From NCBI GenBank assembly GCA_964526295.1, contig CAZGKW010000076.1:1-11539 (forward strand): a DNA stretch of 11,539 bases. The letters are read 5' to 3'. This DNA is from CAZGKW01 sp964526295 (GTDB lineage Bacteria; Planctomycetota; Phycisphaerae; FEN-1346). A model generated the notes under the pieces. The model did not search any database. It was not told the DNA's origin and saw only the letters and a list, made by a program, of their open reading frames with translations. Within the stretch, counting starts at the first letter, position 1; each line of letters starts with the position of its first letter. Shown here piece after piece: positions 1 through 5,101 of this stretch. The translations under genes were made by a program, and so were the position numbers.

Positions 1-1
1 T

Positions 2-226
2 CCTTGCTTCCTCCATCCGTCCGCGGTACCCTCAAAACCTGCGAAAGGGCAGGTTATCAACGTCGGTGTGGAAATCCTGCCTATGAAGGCGATGGCCGAT
101 GACCCCGAGGGGGGCCGCTTGCTTTCAAGCGGCATCGCCTACTTCGAGGGCGAAGTGTACAACGTCCTTAGCCACGGCAGGACGAGCCCGCCTGTCCCAC
201 TTCTGATCGTCGGCATCGCGCCTTGA
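2..226 (+). CDS. 3' end of an unknown ORF, open at the left edge
   Basis: The frame is open from the first bases of the window to a TGA at 224-226, about 74 codons, so any start lies outside. The last 58 residues (from QVINVGVEILP to LLIVGIAP) read like a globular protein end. Most third positions are G or C, as in the true genes of this window. I do not recognise the family. The stop falls within about 10 bases of the point where the neighbouring HepT remnant loses its family resemblance, so this sequence and the broken toxin gene meet at a rearrangement junction. It could instead be a fortuitous open frame in GC-rich DNA, because the first 16 codons look less gene-like than the rest. Confidence 0.35.
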   Translation, partial: PCFLHPSAVPSKPAKGQVINVGVEILPMKAMADDPEGGRLLSSGIAYFEGEVYNVLSHGRTSPPVPLLIVGIAP

Positions 227-291
227 CTGACGCCCCGCGCATGCTCGACCATGTCCAGGAGGTAGGCCGCATCCTTCGCGTCAGGACGCAT
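139..291 (-). pseudogene. Truncated HEPN-domain toxin (HepT) remnant
   Basis: The ATG at 291-289 overlaps the last codons of the nucleotidyltransferase gene (stop at 281-283), which is the classical MntA/HepT arrangement. The first ~20 residues, MRPDAKDAAYLLDMVEHARG, match the usual start of HepT/DUF86 proteins (MRP-D---LLDM-E-A). From about base 232 downwards the frame changes character and stops at 139-141 after 50 codons, whereas HepT proteins are usually 110-140 residues. The RX4-6HXY RNase motif of HEPN toxins lies in the lost part, so no active toxin can be made here. The overlap and the N-terminal match are seen directly; assignment to HepT relies on the short match and the neighbour. 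Confidence 0.6.
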
Positions 292-589
292 AGAGGACCT
301 CCGCGGTGCCGAGGATCTCGTGCCGCCGGAACGGATTCTTGAGGCCCGACTTGGCCACCAGGTCGACGTCCCGCCCGAAGATGGCTTTCAGTTCCTCGAT
401 CATGTCCAGCCAGTCATAGAGGGCCAGCCCGTGCCCCTCCGGCAGGTCCACCAGCACGTCCACGTCGCTCTCGGCCGCGAAGTCCTCGCGCAGGGCCGAA
501 CCGAAAAGGGCCGGCTCCCGGACGTTCCACTTGCGGCAGAACGCCTCGATCCGCCGCCGGTCGATCTCAACCTGTGACGATGTGGGCAC
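281..589 (-). CDS. mntA: MNT-type nucleotidyltransferase (MntA antitoxin family)
   Basis: This 102-residue protein is a minimal nucleotidyltransferase. The signature LFGSALREDFAAESDVDVLV spans residues 28-47: Gly30-Ser31 followed by the metal-binding Asp42 and Asp44. A third acidic position is likely Asp76 in GRDVDLV. Proteins of this family are antitoxins of MNT-HEPN modules, and characterised members AMPylate the HepT toxin near its RX4-6HXY motif. The start is a GTG at 589-587 preceded by a good GGAGG at 599-595 with 5 nt spacing. The length is normal and all catalytic residues are present. The downstream partner, which overlaps by 11 bases, is truncated after ~20 codons, so this is an orphan antitoxin unless another HepT exists elsewhere in the genome. 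Confidence in the family is high; its present function is open. Confidence 0.9.
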   Translation of the reverse strand: MPTSSQVEIDRRRIEAFCRKWNVREPALFGSALREDFAAESDVDVLVDLPEGHGLALYDWLDMIEELKAIFGRDVDLVAKSGLKNPFRRHEILGTAEVLYAS

Positions 590-691
590 GTTCGCCTCCG
601 GCTACGCCACTTCCCCCCCACGCAAGCAAGTCTACCGCAACACCGCTCGGCCGCCAAGCCTCTAACCGCTTCGCCGGGCGGCGATGCCGTT

Positions 692-731
692 GCCCCAGGG
701 AAGCGTTTTCACTGGAAACACCCCTTGGGGC
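692..731 (+). promoter_or_regulatory. Compound hairpin in the leader upstream of the 81-aa gene
   Basis: GCCCCA (692-697) pairs with TGGGGC (726-731), and GGG (698-700) pairs with CCC (722-724), leaving one bulged T at 725. Nested inside is a second stem, GTTTTC (705-710) with GGAAAC (714-719) around a 3-nt ACT loop. The element sits 55 bases before the next start codon. No T-run follows it, so a terminator is not clear; a leader structure or an intergenic repeat fits equally well. The word GAAGCGTTTTC (700-710) recurs at 3971-3981 before lsrF. In the rest of 590-785 I see no gene and no convincing promoter. Confidence 0.45.
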
Positions 732-785
732 GAGCTAGGATGGCCGCCCACGTCGGCCGAAGCCCGAAGGCGGGAGGAGTGCCCG

Positions 786-1031
786 ATGGCCATTCCCGGA
801 TACGTCGAGTACCAGCGGCGCGAGTACTGCAAGGACATCCGCTGCCCCGTCCAGCGGCAGCTCGAGAAGCACGCCCCCGGCACGGACGAGTACGAGGAAG
901 TCCGGCGGCTCTGCAAGGCCGAGTGCATCCACACGACCTACGAGTTCCACCACTGGCTGATCGACCACGGGTACGAGATCGTGCGGCCCGAGCCGGCGTC
1001 GGAGAAGGCCCCGGAGGACCCGCAAGGCTGA
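786..1031 (+). CDS. Small four-cysteine protein of unknown function
   Basis: This protein of 81 residues starts at ATG 786, with GGAGGAG at 773-779 and a 6-nt gap. An in-frame upstream ATG at 684 would place the hairpin inside the gene and has no comparable ribosome site. Cysteines lie at 15, 20, 43 and 47 (CX4C and CX3C), with a conserved-looking block TTYEFHHWLIDHGYEIVRP at 50-68 containing a His-His pair. The last ~13 residues are acidic and Pro-rich, probably a disordered tail. There is no signal peptide or membrane segment. The cysteine pattern could bind a metal or Fe-S cluster, but that is inference. I do not recognise a named family. It is the first gene of the plus-strand metabolic block, 68 bases before the cupin gene. 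Confidence 0.75.
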   Translation: MAIPGYVEYQRREYCKDIRCPVQRQLEKHAPGTDEYEEVRRLCKAECIHTTYEFHHWLIDHGYEIVRPEPASEKAPEDPQG

Positions 1032-1099
1032 CGGCCATGGGCGCATCGCGCCGCGGCCGCTTCTCTAAACAGAACGCCCACATACGCGGAGGACCTGCC

Positions 1100-1789
1100 A
1101 TGGCCGGACGCGAGGCCCTGAACCGACGGGCGATGCTGGCAGCCACGGCCGCCGGCGTCGGGACCGTCCTCGGCACGGGGTGCGGCCCCCGCATGGAGAA
1201 CGAGACGACGGTCGTCGAGGCGCTTGCGAACGCCGACTTCTACGACCCGGCGGCCGGAACGTTTCTCTCGGCCAAGGCCCGGTCGGCCTACTACCGGATG
1301 ATGGAGCGGTTCGGCTACCCCATCGTCGAGGCCCTGCGGGGCGAGCAGTTCTGGGCCATCGACTTCGGCCTGGGCGACTTCGTCCACGTCGGCATGGGCG
1401 GCATCTTCTGGTGGAACAACCAGCAGCACAGCTACTTCGGCCACGAGATCTTCCTCCTGCCCGGCCAGATGATCGTCGAGCACGCCCACGTCGAAACGCC
1501 CCACGCCAAGCCGAAGGTCGAGGCCTGGCACGTGCGGCACGGGATGATCTGGACCTTCGGCGAGGGGCCCGAGGCCGTGCCGGCGGGGGTGGAGTTGCCC
1601 GCCACCCAGGCCGAGTTCATCACCGCCCGGCACGGCCGGCCCCTCATGCCGGGCGAGGTCCGCGAGCTGGACCGGCCCACCGCCAGGCACTTCATGATCG
1701 CCGGGCCCGAGGGCGCCATCGTCACCGAGTATGCCACCTACCACGACAACGCCGGCCTTCGTTTCACCAACCCGAACGTCAAGTTCTGA
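1100..1789 (+). CDS. Exported D-lyxose-isomerase-like cupin (Tat signal)
   Basis: This 229-residue protein starts at ATG 1100, with GGAGG at 1088-1092. Residues 1-30 form a Tat-type signal: the twin arginine R9-R10, a hydrophobic stretch AMLAATAAGVGTVLG, then Cys28 in GTGC, an imperfect lipobox with Gly rather than Leu at -3. The mature part is a single cupin resembling the D-lyxose ketol-isomerase family: HEIFLLPGQMIVEHAH at 115-130, KVEAWHV at 139-145 and RHFMIAG at 196-202. Candidate metal ligands are His128, His130, Glu141 and His197, with spacing very like that I recall for Bacillus YdaE. Known family members interconvert D-lyxose and D-xylulose in the cytoplasm, so the export signal is odd. 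Twenty bases separate it from the VOC gene, suggesting cotranscription. The fold and metal site are well supported; the substrate is not. Confidence 0.82.
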   Translation: MAGREALNRRAMLAATAAGVGTVLGTGCGPRMENETTVVEALANADFYDPAAGTFLSAKARSAYYRMMERFGYPIVEALRGEQFWAIDFGLGDFVHVGMGGIFWWNNQQHSYFGHEIFLLPGQMIVEHAHVETPHAKPKVEAWHVRHGMIWTFGEGPEAVPAGVELPATQAEFITARHGRPLMPGEVRELDRPTARHFMIAGPEGAIVTEYATYHDNAGLRFTNPNVKF

Positions 1790-1809
1790 AGCTCTGGGAG
1801 GAAGCCCCC

Positions 1810-2124
1810 ATGAGGTTCCACCACATCGGCATCCCGACCGACGCGTCCCGCGACGGCGAGACCTTCCTCGAAGGGACCAAGGTCCATGTGACCGACCCGC
1901 GGGAGGACCCCTACGGGATCGAGTGGGTCCGCTTCGAACCGGACAGCCCCCTGCCCGATCAGCTCAAGTCGGGCTTCCACCTGGCGTTCCAGGTGCCGGA
2001 CCTGGAGGCGGCCCTCGACGGACAGAACGTGCTGATCGAGCCGTTCGAACCGATGGACGGCGTCCGGGCCGCGTTCATCGTGCACCAGGGCGTGCCCGTC
2101 GAGCTGATGCAGGTGGCAACGTAA
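1810..2124 (+). CDS. Minimal VOC (glyoxalase/bleomycin-resistance fold) protein
   Basis: This 104-residue protein starts at ATG 1810, with GGGAGGA at 1796-1802. It opens with MRFHHIGIPT, the typical first strand of VOC proteins. His5, His57 (in GFHLAFQVPDLEAAL) and Glu98 (in PVELMQ) are in the places of VOC metal ligands. Residues 11-30, where the family normally has a helix and second strand of 30-40 residues, are shortened, so this is a compact single module that would need to dimerise. There are no export signals. VOC enzymes include glyoxalases, epimerases, isomerases and dioxygenases. Placement between a sugar-isomerase-like cupin and dhaK suggests an isomerase or epimerase on a hydroxyketone, which is inference. 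Confidence 0.8.
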   Translation: MRFHHIGIPTDASRDGETFLEGTKVHVTDPREDPYGIEWVRFEPDSPLPDQLKSGFHLAFQVPDLEAALDGQNVLIEPFEPMDGVRAAFIVHQGVPVELMQVAT

Positions 2125-2160
2125 CCAGCCTCTGCCTCCGACCGGAAAGGCGGCCGCGCC

Positions 2161-3162
2161 ATGGCCATGAAGAAGTTCCTCAACGACCCCGACGCCCTCG
2201 CGGCCGAGCTCCTTGAAGGCTACGTTCTGGCCTACCGGGACAAGGTCCGGCTTGTCTCGGAGAAGCTCATCGTGCGGGCCGATCCGAAGGACGAGTCGAA
2301 GGTGGCCCTGGTGACCCTCGGCGGCGCAGGACACGAGCCGGCCCTGTCGGGGTTCGTCGGCGAGGGCATGCTGGACGTCAGCGTGGTCGGGGACATCTTT
2401 GCCGCTCCGGGGCCCCCCCGGGTGGCGGAGGCCCTTCGCCTGGCGAACCGCGAGGCGGGGGTCCTGCTGGTCGTCCTCAATCACGCCGGCGACGTGATGA
2501 GCGCCAATATGGCCCTGGAGATGGCCGAGAAGGAGGGACTCAACGTCCGGAGGGTCCTGACGCACGAGGACATCGCCCCCGGCGCGGACGCCCCCGACGC
2601 GGACCGGCGGGGCCTGATGGGCTGCATCCCGCTCTACAAGGTGGCGGGCGCCGCCGCCGAGGCCGGCCGGGGACTCGACGAGGTCTGCGCCGTCGCCGAA
2701 CGATTCAACTCCCAGATGGCCACGCTGGCGGCGGCCCTCAAGACCGCCACCCATCCCCAGACGGGCGAATCGATCTTCCAGCTCGCCGATGACGAGATGG
2801 AGATCGGCATGGGCCAGCACGGCGAGGCGGGCACCGGCCGGTCGAAGCTGATGACCGCCGACCAGACCGCCGAGGCGATGGCCGAGCCGCTCCTCGGGGC
2901 CGTCGGCGCAAAGAAGGGCGACCGGCTGCTCGTCATCCTCAACGGCGTCGGGGCGACGACCCTGATGGAGCTTTACGTGGTCTTCCGCCGTCTCCACACG
3001 TTCCTCGACGAGCGGGGCATCGAGGTGGCCCGGTCGCGGGTGGGCGAGTTCCTGACCGTCCAGGAGATGGCGGGGTTCCAGATGTTCTTCGCCAGAATGG
3101 ACGACGAGCTGCTCGACCTCTGGGACGCCCCCTGCGACACGCCGTACCTGACCGTCCGCTGA
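2161..3162 (+). CDS. dhaK: Dihydroxyacetone kinase, substrate-binding subunit DhaK
   Basis: This 333-residue protein is full length for DhaK. The motif GGAGHEP at 54-60 contains His58. Asp111 in NHAGDVMSANM matches the catalytic base, and His220 in MGQHGEAG matches the histidine that binds the ketone covalently as a hemiaminal in characterised DhaK proteins. DhaK presents dihydroxyacetone, or in related enzymes erythrulose-type ketoses, to the ATP/ADP-carrying DhaL subunit. The start at 2161 (a second ATG follows at 2167) is preceded by GGAAAGG at 2144-2150. It lies 36 bases after the VOC gene and 107 bases before dhaL. No DhaM (PTS subunit) is present, so an ATP-dependent reaction is likely. 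The cytosolic family assignment is secure; the true ketose substrate is not shown by sequence. Confidence 0.95.
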   Translation: MAMKKFLNDPDALAAELLEGYVLAYRDKVRLVSEKLIVRADPKDESKVALVTLGGAGHEPALSGFVGEGMLDVSVVGDIFAAPGPPRVAEALRLANREAGVLLVVLNHAGDVMSANMALEMAEKEGLNVRRVLTHEDIAPGADAPDADRRGLMGCIPLYKVAGAAAEAGRGLDEVCAVAERFNSQMATLAAALKTATHPQTGESIFQLADDEMEIGMGQHGEAGTGRSKLMTADQTAEAMAEPLLGAVGAKKGDRLLVILNGVGATTLMELYVVFRRLHTFLDERGIEVARSRVGEFLTVQEMAGFQMFFARMDDELLDLWDAPCDTPYLTVR

Positions 3163-3166
3163 AGAA

Positions 3167-3238
3167 GCCTTTCCTGCCCCCGTCTCCCCCGGCGGCTTGC
3201 CCCGTTGGCGGAGAGGGGCGGGGTGAGGCGGAGAAGGC
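3167..3238. repeat. REP-like imperfect palindrome between dhaK and dhaL
   Basis: The gap between the two kinase subunit genes holds a GC-rich imperfect inverted repeat. GCCTT at 3167-3171 faces AAGGC at 3234-3238, and TCTCC at 3183-3187 faces GGAGA at 3210-3214. On the minus strand the centre reads CCTCACCCCGCCCCTCTCC, a phrase resembling the C-rich intergenic repeats seen in multiple copies in many high-GC genomes. It begins 5 bases after the dhaK stop and could stabilise or attenuate the message. A repeat family is inferred, since only one copy is in the window. Confidence 0.45.
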
Positions 3239-3269
3239 CGTAAACCCACCCGAACGGAGGGAAGCCCCG

Positions 3270-3920
3270 GTGGCGCAGGCCCTCAACTACGACGACCTCG
3301 TCCGGATGCTCCGCGGCGGGGCGGCGGCGGTCCGGGAGGCCCATGATGAGCTCTCGCGGCTCGACTCGGCCGTCGGCGACGGCGACCACGGCTCGGCGAT
3401 GCGCCGGGCCATGAAGGCGGCCGAGAAGGCCGCCGGCGAGGCCGGGCCGGGCGATGCGGCCGGCCTCCTGCGGGACGTCGGCTGGGCCGTCATGGGTGCC
3501 GCGGGCGGTGCCCCCGGGCCGCTGCTGGGGGCGTTCTTCCTGGGGATGAGCGAGGGGGCGCCGGCGGGCGATGCGCCCCTCGATGCCGCTTCGCTGGCGG
3601 TCATGTTCGAGTCGGGCCTGGCGGGTCTTCGCAAGCAGACCCCTGCCGCCCCCGGCGACAAGACGATGCTCGACGCCCTGGTCCCGGCGGTCGAGGCGAT
3701 GCGTGCCGCCGCCGATGGCGGGGCCGACGTCGGGTCGGCCCTCGAGCGGGCCGCCGAGGCCGCCGGGACGGGCGCTGCCGCGACGGCCGACATGCAGGCC
3801 CGGTTCGGCAAGGCCCGGGGCCTCGGGCCCCGGAGCGTCGGCACGGCCGACCCCGGCGCGACCAGCGTCGCCCGCCTCTTCCGCGGCTTCGCCGCCGCCG
3901 TCCCGTCCGAGCGTCCCTGA
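3270..3920 (+). CDS. dhaL: Dihydroxyacetone kinase, nucleotide-binding subunit DhaL
   Basis: This 216-residue protein starts at GTG 3270, with GGAGGG at 3256-3261. The DAK2/DhaL signature LDSAVGDGDHGSAM at 31-44 supplies the Mg-nucleotide ligands Asp32, Asp37 and Asp39. GAAGGAPGPLLGAFF at 76-90 is the glycine-rich phosphate loop, and DPGATSVA at 194-201 is the conserved closing motif near the C-terminus. The protein is all-helical, alanine-rich and cytosolic. It transfers phosphate to the ketone held by DhaK. Separate K and L genes without DhaM or a PTS domain suggest nucleotide exchange with ATP. The length is typical and no key residue is missing. It follows dhaK across a repeat-containing gap and precedes lsrF by 134 bases. 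Confidence 0.95.
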   Translation: MAQALNYDDLVRMLRGGAAAVREAHDELSRLDSAVGDGDHGSAMRRAMKAAEKAAGEAGPGDAAGLLRDVGWAVMGAAGGAPGPLLGAFFLGMSEGAPAGDAPLDAASLAVMFESGLAGLRKQTPAAPGDKTMLDALVPAVEAMRAAADGGADVGSALERAAEAAGTGAAATADMQARFGKARGLGPRSVGTADPGATSVARLFRGFAAAVPSERP

Positions 3921-3951
3921 ACGGTTCGGCGCGGCGGGTCTCCGGGCCCCC

Positions 3952-4018
3952 CCGGCGTTGCCACGCCGGAGAAGCGTTTTCCCCTTGCCCCGAAGCACCT
4001 GGGAGGGCATTCTGGGGC
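3952..4018. repeat. Two consecutive hairpins between dhaL and lsrF
   Basis: The first hairpin is CCGGCGT (3952-3958) with ACGCCGG (3963-3969) around a TGCC tetraloop. Its flanks TCTCCGG (3939-3945) and CCGGAGA (3967-3972 region) can form a competing stem. The second is GCCCC (3987-3991) with GGGGC (4014-4018), extended by GAA/TTC with one bulged T at 4013. Between them lies GAAGCGTTTTC (3971-3981), the same word found in the hairpin at 692-731. The four Ts after the first stem are too short and too distant for a confident rho-independent terminator. It may be a processing or attenuation site that sets the dhaKL to lsrF ratio, or a degenerate intergenic repeat. Confidence 0.4.
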
Positions 4019-4054
4019 GCCAGCCGGACCCGGAAACCGGAGGAGATACGTCCC

Positions 4055-4960
4055 ATGCCGGAAGCGGAATTCGAACGCGACACGGCCGACAAGACGGCCA
4101 AGGACTTCGGAATCGGCGTCCCCCAGGAGAGCGAGAAGTTCTTCCTGAAGGGCTCCGCGAGCCTCGACTGGGGCATGCAGGACCGCCTGGCCCGGGTCTT
4201 CAACGCCCGCTCCGGCCGGACGGTCATGCTGGCCTTCGACCACGGCTACATCCTGGGCCCCACGTCGGGCCTGGAGCGGATGGACCTGACGATCCGCCCC
4301 CTCATCCCCCACGCCGACTGCCTCATGTGCACCCGCGGGGCCCTCAGGCAGGTCGTCCCGGCGACCGCCGGCAAGCCCATCTCGCTGCGCACCAGCGCCG
4401 GCTCGACGGTCCTGACGGACCTCAACGACGAGACCGTCCTCGACATCGAAGAGGCGGTCCGCCTCAACGCCTCCCTCATGGCCGTCATGGTCGCCGTCGG
4501 CTCGAAGTTCGAGGCCACGACGGTCCGCAACCTGACGCGCCTGGTGGACCTCGGGAGCCGCTACGGCATCCCGGTGCTCGGCGTGACGGCCGTCGGGAAA
4601 GAGCTGACCCGCGACGCCCGGTACCTGGCGATGGCCAGCCGCGTCTGCGCCGAGAACGGGGCCCACGTCGTCAAGACCTACTACTGCGAGGACGGGTTCG
4701 AGCAGGTCACGGCCTCCTGTCCGGTGCCGATCGTCATCGCCGGCGGCAAGAAACAGCCCGAAGCCGACGCCCTCGCCATGGCCCACCGGGCCGTCCAGGA
4801 GGGGGCCCTGGGCGTCGACATGGGCCGCAACATCTTCCAGGCCGAGGACCCGGTGGCCATGATCCGGGCCGTCCGCTCGATCGTCCACGACGGCGCGACC
4901 GCCGAGCAGGCCCACAAGCTGTACCAGGACCTCAAGGGCGCCGCAGCCGCGAAGGTGTAG
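4055..4960 (+). CDS. lsrF: LsrF-type class I aldolase / acyltransferase (DeoC/FbaB/LacD superfamily)
   Basis: This 301-residue protein starts at ATG 4055, with GGAGGAG at 4039-4045. It matches LsrF along its whole length: KDFGIGVPQ (16-24), SLDWGMQDRLARVFN (37-50), the active-site strand MLAFDHGY (58-65), LMCTRG (90-95), the Schiff-base Lys207 in VVKTYYCEDGFE, and the phosphate-binding block IVIAGGKK (226-233) with GVDMGRNIFQ. LsrF converts the phosphorylated autoinducer-2 product 3-hydroxy-5-phosphonooxypentane-2,4-dione plus CoA into acetyl-CoA and dihydroxyacetone phosphate. No lsrK, lsrG, lsrR or transporter is nearby, and the neighbour kinase is DhaKL, so the natural substrate may be another phosphorylated ketose. 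Family membership is very strong; an AI-2 role here is uncertain. Confidence 0.92.
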   Translation: MPEAEFERDTADKTAKDFGIGVPQESEKFFLKGSASLDWGMQDRLARVFNARSGRTVMLAFDHGYILGPTSGLERMDLTIRPLIPHADCLMCTRGALRQVVPATAGKPISLRTSAGSTVLTDLNDETVLDIEEAVRLNASLMAVMVAVGSKFEATTVRNLTRLVDLGSRYGIPVLGVTAVGKELTRDARYLAMASRVCAENGAHVVKTYYCEDGFEQVTASCPVPIVIAGGKKQPEADALAMAHRAVQEGALGVDMGRNIFQAEDPVAMIRAVRSIVHDGATAEQAHKLYQDLKGAAAAKV

Positions 4961-5004
4961 CGGCGCCACGAAGCCCGTTCACACAACGCTCGCCGCGCAT
5001 CGGA

Positions 5005-5085
5005 GCGAAAAAGACACTAAGTGTCTTTTCCTCCCCAGGAGCCCGGAGGGTGCTCCGCAGAAAAGACACTTAGTGTCTTTTTCGC
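5005..5085. repeat. 26-bp inverted repeat whose arms are themselves palindromes
   Basis: Positions 5005-5030 and 5060-5085 are exact reverse complements over 26 bases. Each arm contains its own perfect 21-bp palindrome (5009-5029 and 5061-5081) made of AAAAGACACT and AGTGTCTTTT around a single central A or T. The 29-nt spacer holds a further stem, GGAGC (5038-5042) with GCTCC (5052-5056). No target-site duplication flanks the element. It lies 44 bases after lsrF and 16 bases before the dehydrogenase start. The A-tract/T-tract stems could act as a bidirectional terminator, as paired operator sites for a dimeric regulator, or as a mobile repeat (MITE/REP-like). The structure is certain; the role is not. 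Confidence 0.9.
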
Positions 5086-5101
5086 GACCGCCCGCCTCAA
5101 G

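Noticed and set aside
1738..3249. Long minus-strand frame opposite the VOC and dhaK genes
   Set aside because: DhaK and VOC motifs are unambiguous on the plus strand. The minus translation is His/Gly/Arg-rich low-complexity shadow.
4055..4960. Complete autoinducer-2 (lsr) operon
   Set aside because: Only lsrF resembles that operon. No lsrK, lsrG, lsrR or Lsr transporter genes are in the window.
3287..5073. Long frames on both strands across dhaL and lsrF in the wrong phase
   Set aside because: They overlap conserved active-site motifs of DhaL and LsrF in other phases and show no family features.
5005..5085. Small transposon with terminal inverted repeats
   Set aside because: There is no target-site duplication and no coding capacity. 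The arms are palindromes themselves, so a MITE is possible but not supported.
5021..5101. Longer start for the zinc dehydrogenase at GTG 5021
   Set aside because: It would add 27 residues encoded by the palindromic repeat, outside the family's length, with no ribosome site.
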